This document shows, piece after piece, positions 1-8,226 of a DNA stretch of 39,767 nucleotides. This DNA is from Saprospiraceae bacterium (lineage in GTDB: Bacteria; Bacteroidota; Bacteroidia; Chitinophagales; Saprospiraceae): the NCBI GenBank assembly GCA_020627965.1, contig JAHDFX010000024.1:1-39767 (forward strand), in the 5' to 3' direction. The position numbers and the translations under genes are program-made. The notes under the pieces were generated by a model, which was not told where the DNA came from, made no database searches, and saw only the letters and a program-made list of their open reading frames with translations. Position 1 is the first letter of the stretch, and every line of letters begins with the position of its first letter.

Positions 1-1
1 A

Positions 2-451
2 AATTTTTTCCATGAAGCTGGTATAACAGCCAATTTTGTTCAGGACAATCAATCAAAATCTACTTATGGCGTATTGCGAGGTCTGCATTATCAGACAGGT
101 GAGCATTGTCAGGCAAAACTAGTTCGTGTATTAGAAGGCAGTGTACTTGATGTAGCTGTAGATATACGTCCGGATTCTCCGACCTACGGTCAGCATTTTG
201 GTATAGAACTGAGTGCTGAAAACCACCGACAATTATTCGTTCCAAGAGGTTTTGCACATGGTTTTTTGGTACTTAGTAAAACTGCCATTTTTTCTTATAA
301 ATGCGATAATTTTTACAATAAACCCAGCGAAGGCGGCATTGTTTTCGACGACTCTACCATCAATATAGACTGGCAAATCCCTAAAGAGGATATTATTCTT
401 TCTGAGAAGGATAAAATTCATCCTGCATTTGGTAAGCATAGGCTTATTTAA
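2..451 (+). CDS. rfbC: dTDP-4-dehydrorhamnose 3,5-epimerase, 5'-truncated by window edge
   Basis: RmlC/RfbC epimerises dTDP-4-keto-6-deoxyglucose at C3 and C5, the third step of dTDP-L-rhamnose synthesis for surface polysaccharide. The reading frame is open to the left edge (first whole codon at base 2), so the true start lies outside; the TTG at 74 is internal. Visible family motifs are FVQDN, the strongly conserved GVLRGLHYQ with the catalytic His, LEGSVLDVAVDIR, and FVPRGFAHGFLVLS. The segment CDNFYNKPSEGG carries the Tyr expected to act as general acid. The cupin core is otherwise intact to the TAA at 449-451. The remaining rml genes would be expected to the left. The family assignment is secure; only the N-terminus is missing. 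Confidence 0.95.
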   Translation, partial: NFFHEAGITANFVQDNQSKSTYGVLRGLHYQTGEHCQAKLVRVLEGSVLDVAVDIRPDSPTYGQHFGIELSAENHRQLFVPRGFAHGFLVLSKTAIFSYKCDNFYNKPSEGGIVFDDSTINIDWQIPKEDIILSEKDKIHPAFGKHRLI

Positions 452-452
452 T

Positions 453-546
453 ACAATACTCCGTATTGATATTGAGAATGTTCCACATTCGTTTAAGACC
501 TAATGTCATTTGACTGATAAAAGCAAAAACCAATACGGAGTATTGT
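453..546. repeat. Inverted repeat of a self-palindromic 16-mer
   Basis: ACAATACTCCGTATTG at 453-468 is repeated as its exact reverse complement at 531-546, a 16-bp perfect stem with a 62-nt loop. Each arm is also a small palindrome (CAATAC-TCC-GTATTG), so two short hairpins or one long one could form. It begins two bases after the rfbC stop. It may act as an mRNA 3' end or be a dispersed repeat; there is no clear T-tract. Confidence 0.6.
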
Positions 547-655
547 TAATAACGAATTACAAATTATTGAAGCAATACAAAACCCATCCGAAACAAAAAC
601 AAAGCGTAGCTGTTTCCCATTCCTAAATTCGTCATTAAAAGATTCGTAATTATCA

Positions 656-2896
656 ATGAATAACCTGCGCCTTCTCTCAATTGCTGTTTTCTCAATATTA
701 GCTGCTCTTAGTGTTTACTTTATCTTTCAATTGAAGTTTACCTTTGATTTTGAGCAATTTTTCCCACAAGGGGATCCCGATCTCGAATTTTTCATGGAAT
801 TTCGGGAAAAGTTTGAGCCTGATGACAACTTTCTATTCGTAGCTGTTCGTCGTGAGCAAGGTATTTTTGATAAAAAATTTCTGGATGATTTACACGACCT
901 CACACTAAAATGCAGAGACTTAACATCCGTTACCAAAGTCATTTCTATTACCAATACTAAATTTCCTATCAAATTACCTATTGGTGGATTCACAGCAGTT
1001 AATGCCGTTAATCGCAATAAGCCGGAAGGTTTTCCAAGAGATAGTATTCGATTGGTAGAAGATGAAAGAATGGCAGGAAGACTGATTTCAAAGGACGGGA
1101 AAACAGCTGTTGTTTTCATGAAAACTGTGGATAATATCCAGCAAGAACCAGCAGAAAAACTAATGGCAGATGTGGACCTATTGGTCAATACTTACGACTT
1201 TGAGCAGTATCATTATCTGGGCAGAGCCAATTTTCAAAAAGAGATTGTGCGGATGCAAAAACGAGAGATTATCGTTTCTGCTATTGTATCCGGTATTCTG
1301 GTCATGCTAGTGATGTTTCTGATCTTCCGCAAACCAGCCGGTATATTGATTTCTCTGGTTTCTATCGGTTTGGGTATGTTGCTTTTCATGGGCTTGTTGG
1401 GTGCCTGGGGGCGTGAGCTAAACGCCATGTCTGCTCTATATCCTGTCCTGATGATTATTGTGGGAACTTCCGATGTGGTGCATATCATGTCGAAATATAT
1501 AGATGAGCTGGGGCGGGGCAATCCCCGAAAAGATGCTATTATAGTTACTATAAAAGAGATCGGACTGGCAACTTTATATACTTCTGTGACAACTGCCATC
1601 GGCTTTGCCACCTTGATGACTAGTAAAGTTCCGCCTATTAAAGCTTTTGGTTTGAATGCCGCTGTTGGGGTAATGGTTGCTTATATCACCGTTCTGTTTT
1701 TTACAACTGCCTTATTGACTTATTTCGATAAAGATCAGCTTATCAATACCAAGAACAGTCTGTTTAAATGGGATAAATGGATGAGCAATTTTTATCTGTT
1801 TACCAAAAACAACCCACGTCGTATCATGTGGGGCGGCGTAGGGCTTGTCGCAATATGTTTGCTGGGCATCAGCATGGTTTCTACGAATTACAGACTGACC
1901 ACTAATATGCCTATGGGCGAAAAAATAACGGAAGATTTCATGTTCTTTGAACGTGAGTTCAGCGGCTTCCGTCCTTTTGAAATTGCCGTTTCTGTTCAGC
2001 AAGATACGCTGGAAGTCAATGATTATAAAGTCGTCAAAGAAATTGCCAAACTAGAAAATCACCTGCGCTCCTACCCTGCTATACAAACGCCAACTTCCAT
2101 CACCACGATCTACAAAAGTCTGAACCAGGCTTCAAAGGGCAATCGAAAAGCTTATTACAAAATGCCGGAGACCGAAGGGCAATTTATGCGTTATAAAAAG
2201 ATAGCTGAGCGTTTTCCGGCTTCCGCCAATGTGCTGATTAGTAAAGATAAAAAGCATACCCGTATTGCAGGGAGTGTACTCGATATCGGAGCAGATAATA
2301 TTCGTGCCATCAGCCATAAAATAGACACTTTCATTAATAATGAAATAGATGCTTCTATTATCGTTTGCAAACAGACTGGTACAGGTGTTATTATTGATAA
2401 AAATTCTCAGTATGTGCGCAATAGTATCATTACCGGGCTGGGCATGGCAATTCTTATTGTCAGTTTGCTAATGGCACTGCTGTTCCGAAATCTGAGAATG
2501 GTTATTATTTCATTGATCCCCAATGTGCTTCCGCTACTTATTGCTGGCGCTATTTTGGGTTATGCCGGGATAGAGTTAGAGGCTGGTATTTCTATTGTTT
2601 TTGCCGTTATTTTTGGTATTGCGGTCGATGATACGATTCATTTTTTGAGTAAGTATCGGATCGCCCGTTCAAAAGGAATGGATATGGAAGCTGCCCTGCA
2701 TGTAACCTTTACAGAGACGGGAAAAGCGATCTGTCTTACAACAGTTATCCTGTTTTTTGGTTTTCTGGTGATGTTGTTTTCTATTCATCCGCCCAGTATT
2801 ACGGTAGGTTTGCTGATTAGCGCTACTTTGCTTTCTGCTTTATTTGGTGATCTGCTATTTATTCCTGTGCTGATACGGTGGTTGATGCCGGATTGA
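656..2896 (+). CDS. RND-superfamily (MMPL-type) exporter
   Basis: 746 residues, the size of the single-chain 'predicted exporter of the RND superfamily' group. The topology is a duplicated RND fold: TM1 at about 6-25, a large extracytoplasmic loop to about 200, a bundle of five helices (about 205-355), TM7 at about 388-407, a second large loop to about 590, then five closing helices to the C-terminus. Signature segments in the equivalent helices of the two halves are IVGTSDVVHIMSKY and FGIAVDDTIHFLSKYR; the acidic residues there are candidates for proton relay. The substrate cannot be read from sequence; relatives move lipids, hopanoids or other hydrophobic molecules using proton motive force. 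The ATG at 656 directly precedes the hydrophobic N-terminus. No adaptor or outer-membrane partner is adjacent. Confidence 0.9.
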   Translation: MNNLRLLSIAVFSILAALSVYFIFQLKFTFDFEQFFPQGDPDLEFFMEFREKFEPDDNFLFVAVRREQGIFDKKFLDDLHDLTLKCRDLTSVTKVISITNTKFPIKLPIGGFTAVNAVNRNKPEGFPRDSIRLVEDERMAGRLISKDGKTAVVFMKTVDNIQQEPAEKLMADVDLLVNTYDFEQYHYLGRANFQKEIVRMQKREIIVSAIVSGILVMLVMFLIFRKPAGILISLVSIGLGMLLFMGLLGAWGRELNAMSALYPVLMIIVGTSDVVHIMSKYIDELGRGNPRKDAIIVTIKEIGLATLYTSVTTAIGFATLMTSKVPPIKAFGLNAAVGVMVAYITVLFFTTALLTYFDKDQLINTKNSLFKWDKWMSNFYLFTKNNPRRIMWGGVGLVAICLLGISMVSTNYRLTTNMPMGEKITEDFMFFEREFSGFRPFEIAVSVQQDTLEVNDYKVVKEIAKLENHLRSYPAIQTPTSITTIYKSLNQASKGNRKAYYKMPETEGQFMRYKKIAERFPASANVLISKDKKHTRIAGSVLDIGADNIRAISHKIDTFINNEIDASIIVCKQTGTGVIIDKNSQYVRNSIITGLGMAILIVSLLMALLFRNLRMVIISLIPNVLPLLIAGAILGYAGIELEAGISIVFAVIFGIAVDDTIHFLSKYRIARSKGMDMEAALHVTFTETGKAICLTTVILFFGFLVMLFSIHPPSITVGLLISATLLSALFGDLLFIPVLIRWLMPD

Positions 2897-2936
2897 GTTG
2901 AAAATAAAAAAAGGGGGAAATTCCAAAAAAGCAACC

Positions 2937-3079
2937 GTCATCCTGAACTTGTTTCTGCCGTATAGTTATCGGCATCCGCAGACGACGAAGAGAGATTTTA
3001 TACCGTAGCTCCTGACTGCAAATCGTGCTAAACCCCATCAGTCCCGATAATTATCGTGGAGAAATAAATTCGGCATGAC
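2937..3079. repeat. Degenerate intergenic repeat element (GTCATCCTGA...GCATGAC)
   Basis: The gap after the RND gene begins GTCATCCTGAACTTGTTTC (2937-2955) and ends CGGCATGAC (3071-3079), giving short outward-complementary ends (GTCAT/ATGAC). Strings of this kind recur in Bacteroidota intergenic regions. It contains TCCCGATAATTATCG (3042-3056), which recurs exactly at 25523-25537. No coding frame was seen in 2897-3162. Confidence 0.4.
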
Positions 3080-3162
3080 AGCTTTCCTTTTGAGTTTTCT
3101 TTTCTTCTCAATATAGAAAAATCTGTCTCCTCAATCCTTCTCTCACAATCCCACATTTTTTG

Positions 3163-3170
3163 TACATTTG
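3163..3170 (+). promoter_or_regulatory. Bacteroidota -7 promoter box (TACATTTG)
   Basis: TACATTTG fits TAnnTTTG and lies five bases before the ATG at 3175. Transcription would start at or next to that ATG, giving an almost leaderless message. No good -33 TTG is visible upstream. Confidence 0.4.
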
Positions 3171-3174
3171 CCCC

Positions 3175-3702
3175 ATGACGCTACAAGACATATTTGCAAA
3201 AGCCAGTGCCGACCCCTTACCGATCCTATTCTATTTTATTTGTCTACCTATTCTTGCATTTGTTTTGAATTGGATAGCCAAAGACGAGTCACATAAATCA
3301 CCTTGGAATTATGTGTACTCAACTATTATTTTTCTGGTCAGTATTCCGGGTATTTTTTCGATCATCTTGTGTGTCTACTCCATGTTTTTCGAACCCGAAA
3401 ACCTACTCAAACTCAATGCCTTGGTATATTTCCTGCCCATTGTTTCGATGATCGCTACTTATATGATTATTAGTCAGGAAACGCAACTTTCCAACTTACC
3501 CGGCTTTGATAAAATATCCGGCTTGGTTATGCTGTTGGCTGTAACGTTTATTGCCATTCTGATTATTCAAAAAACTCGTATCTGGGTGGTATTTGCTGGT
3601 AACATGACACATTTGTTGATTTTATTCCTTGTATTGTTTTTAGCCTTCCGTTTTGCCTGGTCGAAACTGACTAAGGGTTCTGACAAAGCCGGACTCAGCT
3701 AA
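3175..3702 (+). CDS. Small five-helix membrane protein, unknown function
   Basis: 175 residues from the ATG at 3175 (MTLQDIFAK...). A TTG fifteen bases upstream would place the start inside the apparent -7 promoter box, so I reject it. Five hydrophobic segments are visible: PILFYFICLPILAFVLNWIA, STIIFLVSIPGIFSIILCVY, the stretch ALVYFLPIVSMIATYMII, GLVMLLAVTFIAILII and HLLILFLVLFLAFRFAW. There are no enzymatic motifs or extracellular domains. It ends 18 bases before the glycosyltransferase gene and is probably cotranscribed with it. I do not recognise the family; a role in the cell envelope is only a guess from the neighbour. Confidence 0.75.
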   Translation: MTLQDIFAKASADPLPILFYFICLPILAFVLNWIAKDESHKSPWNYVYSTIIFLVSIPGIFSIILCVYSMFFEPENLLKLNALVYFLPIVSMIATYMIISQETQLSNLPGFDKISGLVMLLAVTFIAILIIQKTRIWVVFAGNMTHLLILFLVLFLAFRFAWSKLTKGSDKAGLS

Positions 3703-3720
3703 CTGATTAAGAATAGCATC

Positions 3721-4872
3721 ATGCATCCAAAATCTAAGATTGTTCTTGTTGGCCCCTGTTATCCTTATCGTGGCGGAAATGCTTTATTCATGTCGCATTT
3801 ATATGAAGCATTACAGGGAAAATTTGAAATAGAATTCATCAATTATAAATTATTATATCCAAGTCTCTTATTTCCTGGTACTACACAGTATGATAAGAGT
3901 GATGACCATTACCTGAAAGTAGAAACAACGCGAATGGTCAACTCCATTGGTCCTTTGTCCTGGTGGAAAACTGCACAGCATATCAAAAAACTTAATCCTG
4001 ATTTGATCGCAATTGACTGGTGGCAACCCTTTTTCGGGCCTTCCAATCGTGCTATTACAAGTTTTTTGCGTAAGCAATTTCCCAACAAAATACTTTTCAT
4101 TACGGAGAATGTCATTTCACATGAAGCTCGCTGGATAGACCGTATATTGACCAATATCGGCTTAAAACATGCCGACAAGTTTTTGGCACTTTCACAGAAG
4201 GTAGTTGATGATGTACAACTATTCAGCGGTGAAAGAAAAATATACCGTTCTGAGCTGCCTGTTTATGGCTGGTATGCAGCCAATGAAAAAGTAGACCTGA
4301 CAGCAGAAAAAGAGAAACTAGGCTTTAAGAAAGATGACACAGTGCTATTGTTTTTTGGTTATGTTCGCCGTTATAAAGGCTTAGATATTTTGATGCGGGC
4401 TTTCGCCCAATTGCGTGCTAAACGCCCAGACCTAAAACTTTTGGTAGCTGGTGAATTTTATGATAAACCCGAATATTATCAGGAAATTATGACGCAACTT
4501 AATTTGGGAAATGACGTAAAACTCATTAATCAGTATGTACCGAATGAAGAACTGGCTTTGTATTTTCAGTTGTCAGAGTTAGTTGTTTTGCCTTATCGTA
4601 CTGGTACACAAAGTGGTATTTTGAATATCGCCTATGGTTATCATAAGCCTGTTGTTATTACAGATGTAGGCGGTTTGGCAGAATTTGTTGAAGATGGCAA
4701 AACGGGCGTTATTGTTCCCGAAGCCAGTCCTGAAAATATTGCCACTGGTATACTCAAATATTTCCAATTAGCTGCAAATGTCAACTTTTCTGAAAATGTA
4801 CGGTTAAGAGTAGAGCAAAATGGATTTAATAAGATAGCCGAGGTATTTCAGGAGATTATCAGCGAGTCTTAA
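3721..4872 (+). CDS. GT4-family glycosyltransferase
   Basis: 383 residues with a GT-B fold layout. The N-terminal acceptor half starts KIVLVGPCYPYRGGNALFMS, with an early glycine-rich turn. The C-terminal nucleotide-sugar half begins near residue 205 with LLFFGYVRRYKGLDILMRAF, followed by a DVKLINQYVPNEELALYF strand-helix and the donor site LPYRTGTQSGILNIAYGYHK then PVVITDVGGLAEFVEDGKTG. The usual E-x7-E of GT4 enzymes is altered here (Gln-Ser-Gly then Asn-Ile-Ala where the Glu residues normally sit), as in a TQSG-type subfamily. It probably transfers a sugar from a nucleotide donor to a lipid- or polysaccharide-linked acceptor at the cytoplasmic membrane face; substrates are unknown. The position near rfbC is compatible with polysaccharide synthesis. 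Confidence 0.9.
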   Translation: MHPKSKIVLVGPCYPYRGGNALFMSHLYEALQGKFEIEFINYKLLYPSLLFPGTTQYDKSDDHYLKVETTRMVNSIGPLSWWKTAQHIKKLNPDLIAIDWWQPFFGPSNRAITSFLRKQFPNKILFITENVISHEARWIDRILTNIGLKHADKFLALSQKVVDDVQLFSGERKIYRSELPVYGWYAANEKVDLTAEKEKLGFKKDDTVLLFFGYVRRYKGLDILMRAFAQLRAKRPDLKLLVAGEFYDKPEYYQEIMTQLNLGNDVKLINQYVPNEELALYFQLSELVVLPYRTGTQSGILNIAYGYHKPVVITDVGGLAEFVEDGKTGVIVPEASPENIATGILKYFQLAANVNFSENVRLRVEQNGFNKIAEVFQEIISES

Positions 4873-4900
4873 CCCAAAAGCAAATCTCACCTTTTTTGCT

Positions 4901-4908
4901 TATTTTTG
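4901..4908 (+). promoter_or_regulatory. Putative -7 box (TATTTTTG) for the ATPase/HNH pair
   Basis: TATTTTTG fits TAnnTTTG, 36 bases before the ATPase ATG and after the glycosyltransferase stop. This suggests the defence-like pair has its own promoter. The -33 element is not obvious. Confidence 0.35.
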
Positions 4909-4943
4909 AGGTAGAAAATACTCAGAAAATAAAAAACTGAAAT

Positions 4944-6260
4944 ATGTTTAAGTATTTAAAAGAAATCTTTGTGCATTATAATTATGTGGACAGGAATTTC
5001 CTTATCAACTTCGATAGCTCGGATAGTGAAGGAGATAAGCCATTTCGTCATTTAATTATTACAGGTAAAAATGGGAGTGGGAAGACTAAGATTTTGGAGG
5101 CTTTGAATGACGAAATAGCTCACATCATTTGTGGAATAGCAAAAGAGCAGATTTATTTTAATCATATAGAAAACAGGCAAGATATTTCGTTTAATATTGG
5201 ATATTCCTATCCGAAAGTAGAAGTGGAGTTTTATGAAGATTATAAGAAAGCTATAAAGAGTGAATTTGTATATGCCTATTTCGGAACTAACAGGACATTC
5301 ATAGTTACTTTGGAAAAGAATGGTAGTTACACTGATACTTTAGATAAATTAAAACAAGACTACAAAACACAAATTGAAAAATATAACTCTGTACAAGTAA
5401 AAGGAGTTTTACCCTCAAAAGAACAAACGGGCCCATTACAATCGTTTCAGTTAGAGTTTATACCTTCTCCTGACAGAATTAAACCAACCTTAAAGCCAAG
5501 TCTTTCCAAGTATTTTGTTCAATACCTATTTGAAAAAAAAGATCAACAAGCCTATGCCATAAGCGATGGCGAAACCAAAAAAGCAGAACAACTCACCCAA
5601 TGGTTCAAAGACCTCAATCAACAATTCAAGTTTATCTTCGAGAATAAGGATATAGAACTCAAGCACAAACGTATTTCAAGCGACAACCGCAAATTCTATT
5701 TTGAACTACCCGATGGTAGAACATTCGATTTCAATCAACTCTCACACGGTTATAATAATGTATTGGCGATTGTAGCTGAAATATGGTTACATATTGAAGC
5801 CTATCAAGTTAAATATCCCGATGAAATCCACCCGCCAGGTATTGTCATTATTGATGAACTGGAAACACATTTACATGTTTCTTTACAGGAAAAAATATTG
5901 CCTTTTCTAACTGGTTTATTCCCCAACATTCAGTTTATTATCGCCACTCATTCGCCTGTAATTATGGCCAGCGAGTCTAATTGTGTTCTTTACGACTTGG
6001 ATCAGAAATACACAGAAAAAGAGAATATTACAGGCAGATCATATAATGTTTTGATGAAAAGTCATCTTGGTCTAAGTTCTGAATATTCTCTGACTATTAC
6101 AAAAGACCTTGAAAGAGCAAAAGAATTGCTTAGAATAGAAAATAGAAATTCTCAGCAAGAGAAAGAACTTAAAGATTTATCTAAAAAATTGAGTGATTTA
6201 TCGCCCACCTTAGCACTTGATTTGATCCTAGCACTTGAAAAATACGCAGAAACTGAATGA
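4944..6260 (+). CDS. Septu-like AAA/ABC-type ATPase (PtuA-like)
   Basis: 438-residue soluble ATPase of the SMC/RecF-like ABC class found in defence systems. Walker A is GKNGSGKT at 41-48. After a central helical insertion with charged segments (about 90-250), the composite site is completed by a signature-like LSHGYNN (266-272), Walker B VIIDE (301-305), a D-loop-like ETHLH and the H-loop ATHSP (334-338). The C-terminus (about 385-438) is a charged helical tail. The stop codon overlaps the start of an HNH endonuclease (ATGA), the architecture of Septu, in which PtuA assembles with PtuB and ATP/nucleotide state is thought to control the nuclease. No TOPRIM domain of the OLD type is visible. 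Assignment to the broad family is firm; function in phage defence is inferred from the pairing. Confidence 0.8.
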   Translation: MFKYLKEIFVHYNYVDRNFLINFDSSDSEGDKPFRHLIITGKNGSGKTKILEALNDEIAHIICGIAKEQIYFNHIENRQDISFNIGYSYPKVEVEFYEDYKKAIKSEFVYAYFGTNRTFIVTLEKNGSYTDTLDKLKQDYKTQIEKYNSVQVKGVLPSKEQTGPLQSFQLEFIPSPDRIKPTLKPSLSKYFVQYLFEKKDQQAYAISDGETKKAEQLTQWFKDLNQQFKFIFENKDIELKHKRISSDNRKFYFELPDGRTFDFNQLSHGYNNVLAIVAEIWLHIEAYQVKYPDEIHPPGIVIIDELETHLHVSLQEKILPFLTGLFPNIQFIIATHSPVIMASESNCVLYDLDQKYTEKENITGRSYNVLMKSHLGLSSEYSLTITKDLERAKELLRIENRNSQQEKELKDLSKKLSDLSPTLALDLILALEKYAETE

Positions 6261-6907
6261 TTAATTTTGACAGAGCCACCGTCAAAGCGCCAGATATTAA
6301 GAAAAGTTACCGCACCCAGCCCATCTATGATGCTTTGGAAAACTTGTTTTATAATAAGTGCTACTTATGTGAAACACAACGTCCTGATCCCCGCAACTTT
6401 GAAATTGAGCATTTCATAGCTCATGGAGGTGATGAAACATTGAAATATTCCTGGGCAAACCTTTACTTAGCCTGTGGTGGTACTTGTAATCAGTATAAAG
6501 GCAATAAAGAAATTTTAAACCCATGCAATCCAAAAGAGGATGTTGAGCAATTGATAAAATATGAATTTACAATAGAACTAACACCAGAATTTTATCCAGC
6601 TGAACCAGAAAATAAAAAAGCTGTAATTACGTGTCAATTATTGCATAAAATACATAATGGTGATGATGCAAAATCCATGAGAAAAACTTTTGATTTGCGT
6701 CAGGCTATTCAAATCAGGGCGGACCAACTTAAAAATGCCATTATCACTTTTTATAGAAGCGGAAAATCAGGAGACGATTTCAATGAACATAAAGCCCTTG
6801 AAAAAATCAAACAAATTTGTAGTCGACAGAAACCTTATACAATGCTTATGCGTACAATAGTCATCCAGCATATGAAGTCAGCAGATATAACAGGCATATT
6901 CGATTAA
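6257..6907 (+). CDS. HNH endonuclease (PtuB-like, TIGR02646-type)
   Basis: 216 residues. A zinc-binding HNH module occupies the first 85: C35-x2-C38, the EIEHF segment with catalytic His52, then W66-x-N68-L and a CGGTCN motif (C73, C77, N78) with K81. This is the arrangement of the TIGR02646 HNH family used as PtuB. The rest (about 90-216) is a helical region without recognisable catalytic motifs. The ATG at 6257 overlaps the ATPase stop by four bases, so the two are translationally coupled and meant to act together. The expected role is nucleic-acid cleavage, of DNA or RNA, in response to infection. No retron reverse transcriptase or ncRNA is present beside it, so a stand-alone Septu-like pair is the best reading. 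Confidence 0.8.
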   Translation: MINFDRATVKAPDIKKSYRTQPIYDALENLFYNKCYLCETQRPDPRNFEIEHFIAHGGDETLKYSWANLYLACGGTCNQYKGNKEILNPCNPKEDVEQLIKYEFTIELTPEFYPAEPENKKAVITCQLLHKIHNGDDAKSMRKTFDLRQAIQIRADQLKNAIITFYRSGKSGDDFNEHKALEKIKQICSRQKPYTMLMRTIVIQHMKSADITGIFD

Positions 6908-7015
6908 TATGCCTAAAAATTACTTCATTCTGACAAAAAACCCTCACATTACAAAAAAACAACTTTGTCTAATTCAATGAAATTTAAGAAGTTTGCATGG
7001 CTCCAAAATTAAGTC

Positions 7016-7057
7016 TTAGAATTTTATACTTTATCTATTCACCCGTTTAGAATTTTA
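7016..7057. repeat. Direct repeat TTAGAATTTTA upstream of serine hydrolase
   Basis: TTAGAATTTTA occurs at 7016-7026 and 7047-7057, a 31-base period, about three helical turns. The second copy ends just before the GTG start at 7060. It could be paired regulator sites or chance in AT-rich DNA. Confidence 0.3.
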
Positions 7058-7059
7058 GT

Positions 7060-8193
7060 GTGCGAGTTATATCAGGAATAGTCGGTTTGGTGATTTTCAT
7101 TTCTTTAGTCTTTGCTTTTTCCACGAAGAAGCAAGCGCCCCCTCCTTCTACACCAGAACCTATGTTTGCTCATTTACTACCTGCCGAAAATGTAGACTCA
7201 GCTATGGTCAGGCGTATCGACAAGTACTTCCAAAAACGATATAAACAAAGGCGTTTTAATGGCACTGTTTTATTTGCCGACAAAGGCAAGATCGTTTATA
7301 AGGGAGCTTTTGGTTATGGTACACTCCGAAATAAAGATACTTTAAGTACGAAATCTCCTTTTCAACTGGCCTCTGTCACTAAGCCTATAACTTCGACTGC
7401 GGTCTTGATGTTGGCTGAACAAGAATTGCTAAACCTTGAAGATTCTGTGCATCAGCATATTCCTGATTTCCCATATAAAAATGTGACGATCAAACAATTA
7501 CTGATTCAAAAATCTGGCTTACCAGAATATTTGTACTTCAGCGATCAGTATTGGCCCAATAATCGGAATACGATTAATAATGATGACGTGCTATGCATGA
7601 TGAAAATACACGAACCTAATCCTTATTACAGACCCGACTATCGTTATAACTATACCAATACCAATTACTCGATTTTGGCCAGCATTATCGAGAAAGTTTC
7701 AGGGCAGACTTATCAGGACTTTATAGAACACAAGGTTTTCAAACCTTTAGGGATGAATGATTCATTTGTGTATGCAAAAGATGAGACGCCTGTTTATCAT
7801 CATATGACAAGCGGACACGACAAACGCCGCCGGCGCATTGCCGACTCTCATTTCAATGGTGTCGTTGGTGATAAAGGTATTTACTCAAGCGTAGAGGATA
7901 TGCTTCGTTTCGACCAGGCTTTATATACCGATTATCTGGTGAGCCAGGAATTACTGGAACAAGCCTTTGAGCCTGCTCATAAACGCCTTTACGATCATGA
8001 TAATTATGGTATGGGCTGGCGTATTAATACTCAAAAAAATGGCAACAAAATTATCTACCATAGTGGCTGGTGGAAAGGATATACCAGCTATTTTATCCGT
8101 ATGCCCTATTCTGGCAAAACTATTATTGTATTAAACAACTCTCTTCGTGGTGGATTTCTGAGCAATAATGAATTGCGTAAGTTAATCGAGTAA
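7060..8193 (+). CDS. Serine hydrolase, beta-lactamase/DD-peptidase fold (PF00144)
   Basis: 377 residues with an N-terminal hydrophobic segment (about 4-20), so probably exported to the periplasm or anchored in the membrane. The three active-site elements of class C beta-lactamase-like enzymes are present in order: S105-V-T-K108 (nucleophile and base), Y198-T-N200, and H334-S-G336. Supporting family segments include ITSTAVLMLAE, LIQKSGLPEY, SILASIIEKVSGQ and the stretch KPLGMNDSF. Members act as esterases, D-aminopeptidases or peptidoglycan-related hydrolases; the substrate is not predictable. The start is GTG; no ATG gives a better N-terminus. A basic loop KRRRR (about 255-259) is unusual for an exported enzyme. 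Confidence 0.9.
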   Translation: MRVISGIVGLVIFISLVFAFSTKKQAPPPSTPEPMFAHLLPAENVDSAMVRRIDKYFQKRYKQRRFNGTVLFADKGKIVYKGAFGYGTLRNKDTLSTKSPFQLASVTKPITSTAVLMLAEQELLNLEDSVHQHIPDFPYKNVTIKQLLIQKSGLPEYLYFSDQYWPNNRNTINNDDVLCMMKIHEPNPYYRPDYRYNYTNTNYSILASIIEKVSGQTYQDFIEHKVFKPLGMNDSFVYAKDETPVYHHMTSGHDKRRRRIADSHFNGVVGDKGIYSSVEDMLRFDQALYTDYLVSQELLEQAFEPAHKRLYDHDNYGMGWRINTQKNGNKIIYHSGWWKGYTSYFIRMPYSGKTIIVLNNSLRGGFLSNNELRKLIE

Positions 8194-8226
8194 GTTTCTC
8201 TTATATCTGATGGTTTTTTTTCATGC

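Noticed and set aside
727-1188. Long minus-strand frame (about 153 codons) inside the RND exporter
   Set aside because: It is the complementary shadow of a clear coding gene; composition (Ser/Arg/Lys-rich) is not protein-like.
4873-6907. Retron or restriction system around the ATPase-HNH pair
   Set aside because: No reverse transcriptase, msr/msd-like RNA, methyltransferase or specificity gene is adjacent.
7047-7057. Attachment-site-like direct repeat flanking the Septu-like pair
   Set aside because: Both copies of TTAGAATTTTA lie on the same side of the pair (7016 and 7047), so they do not bracket an inserted element.
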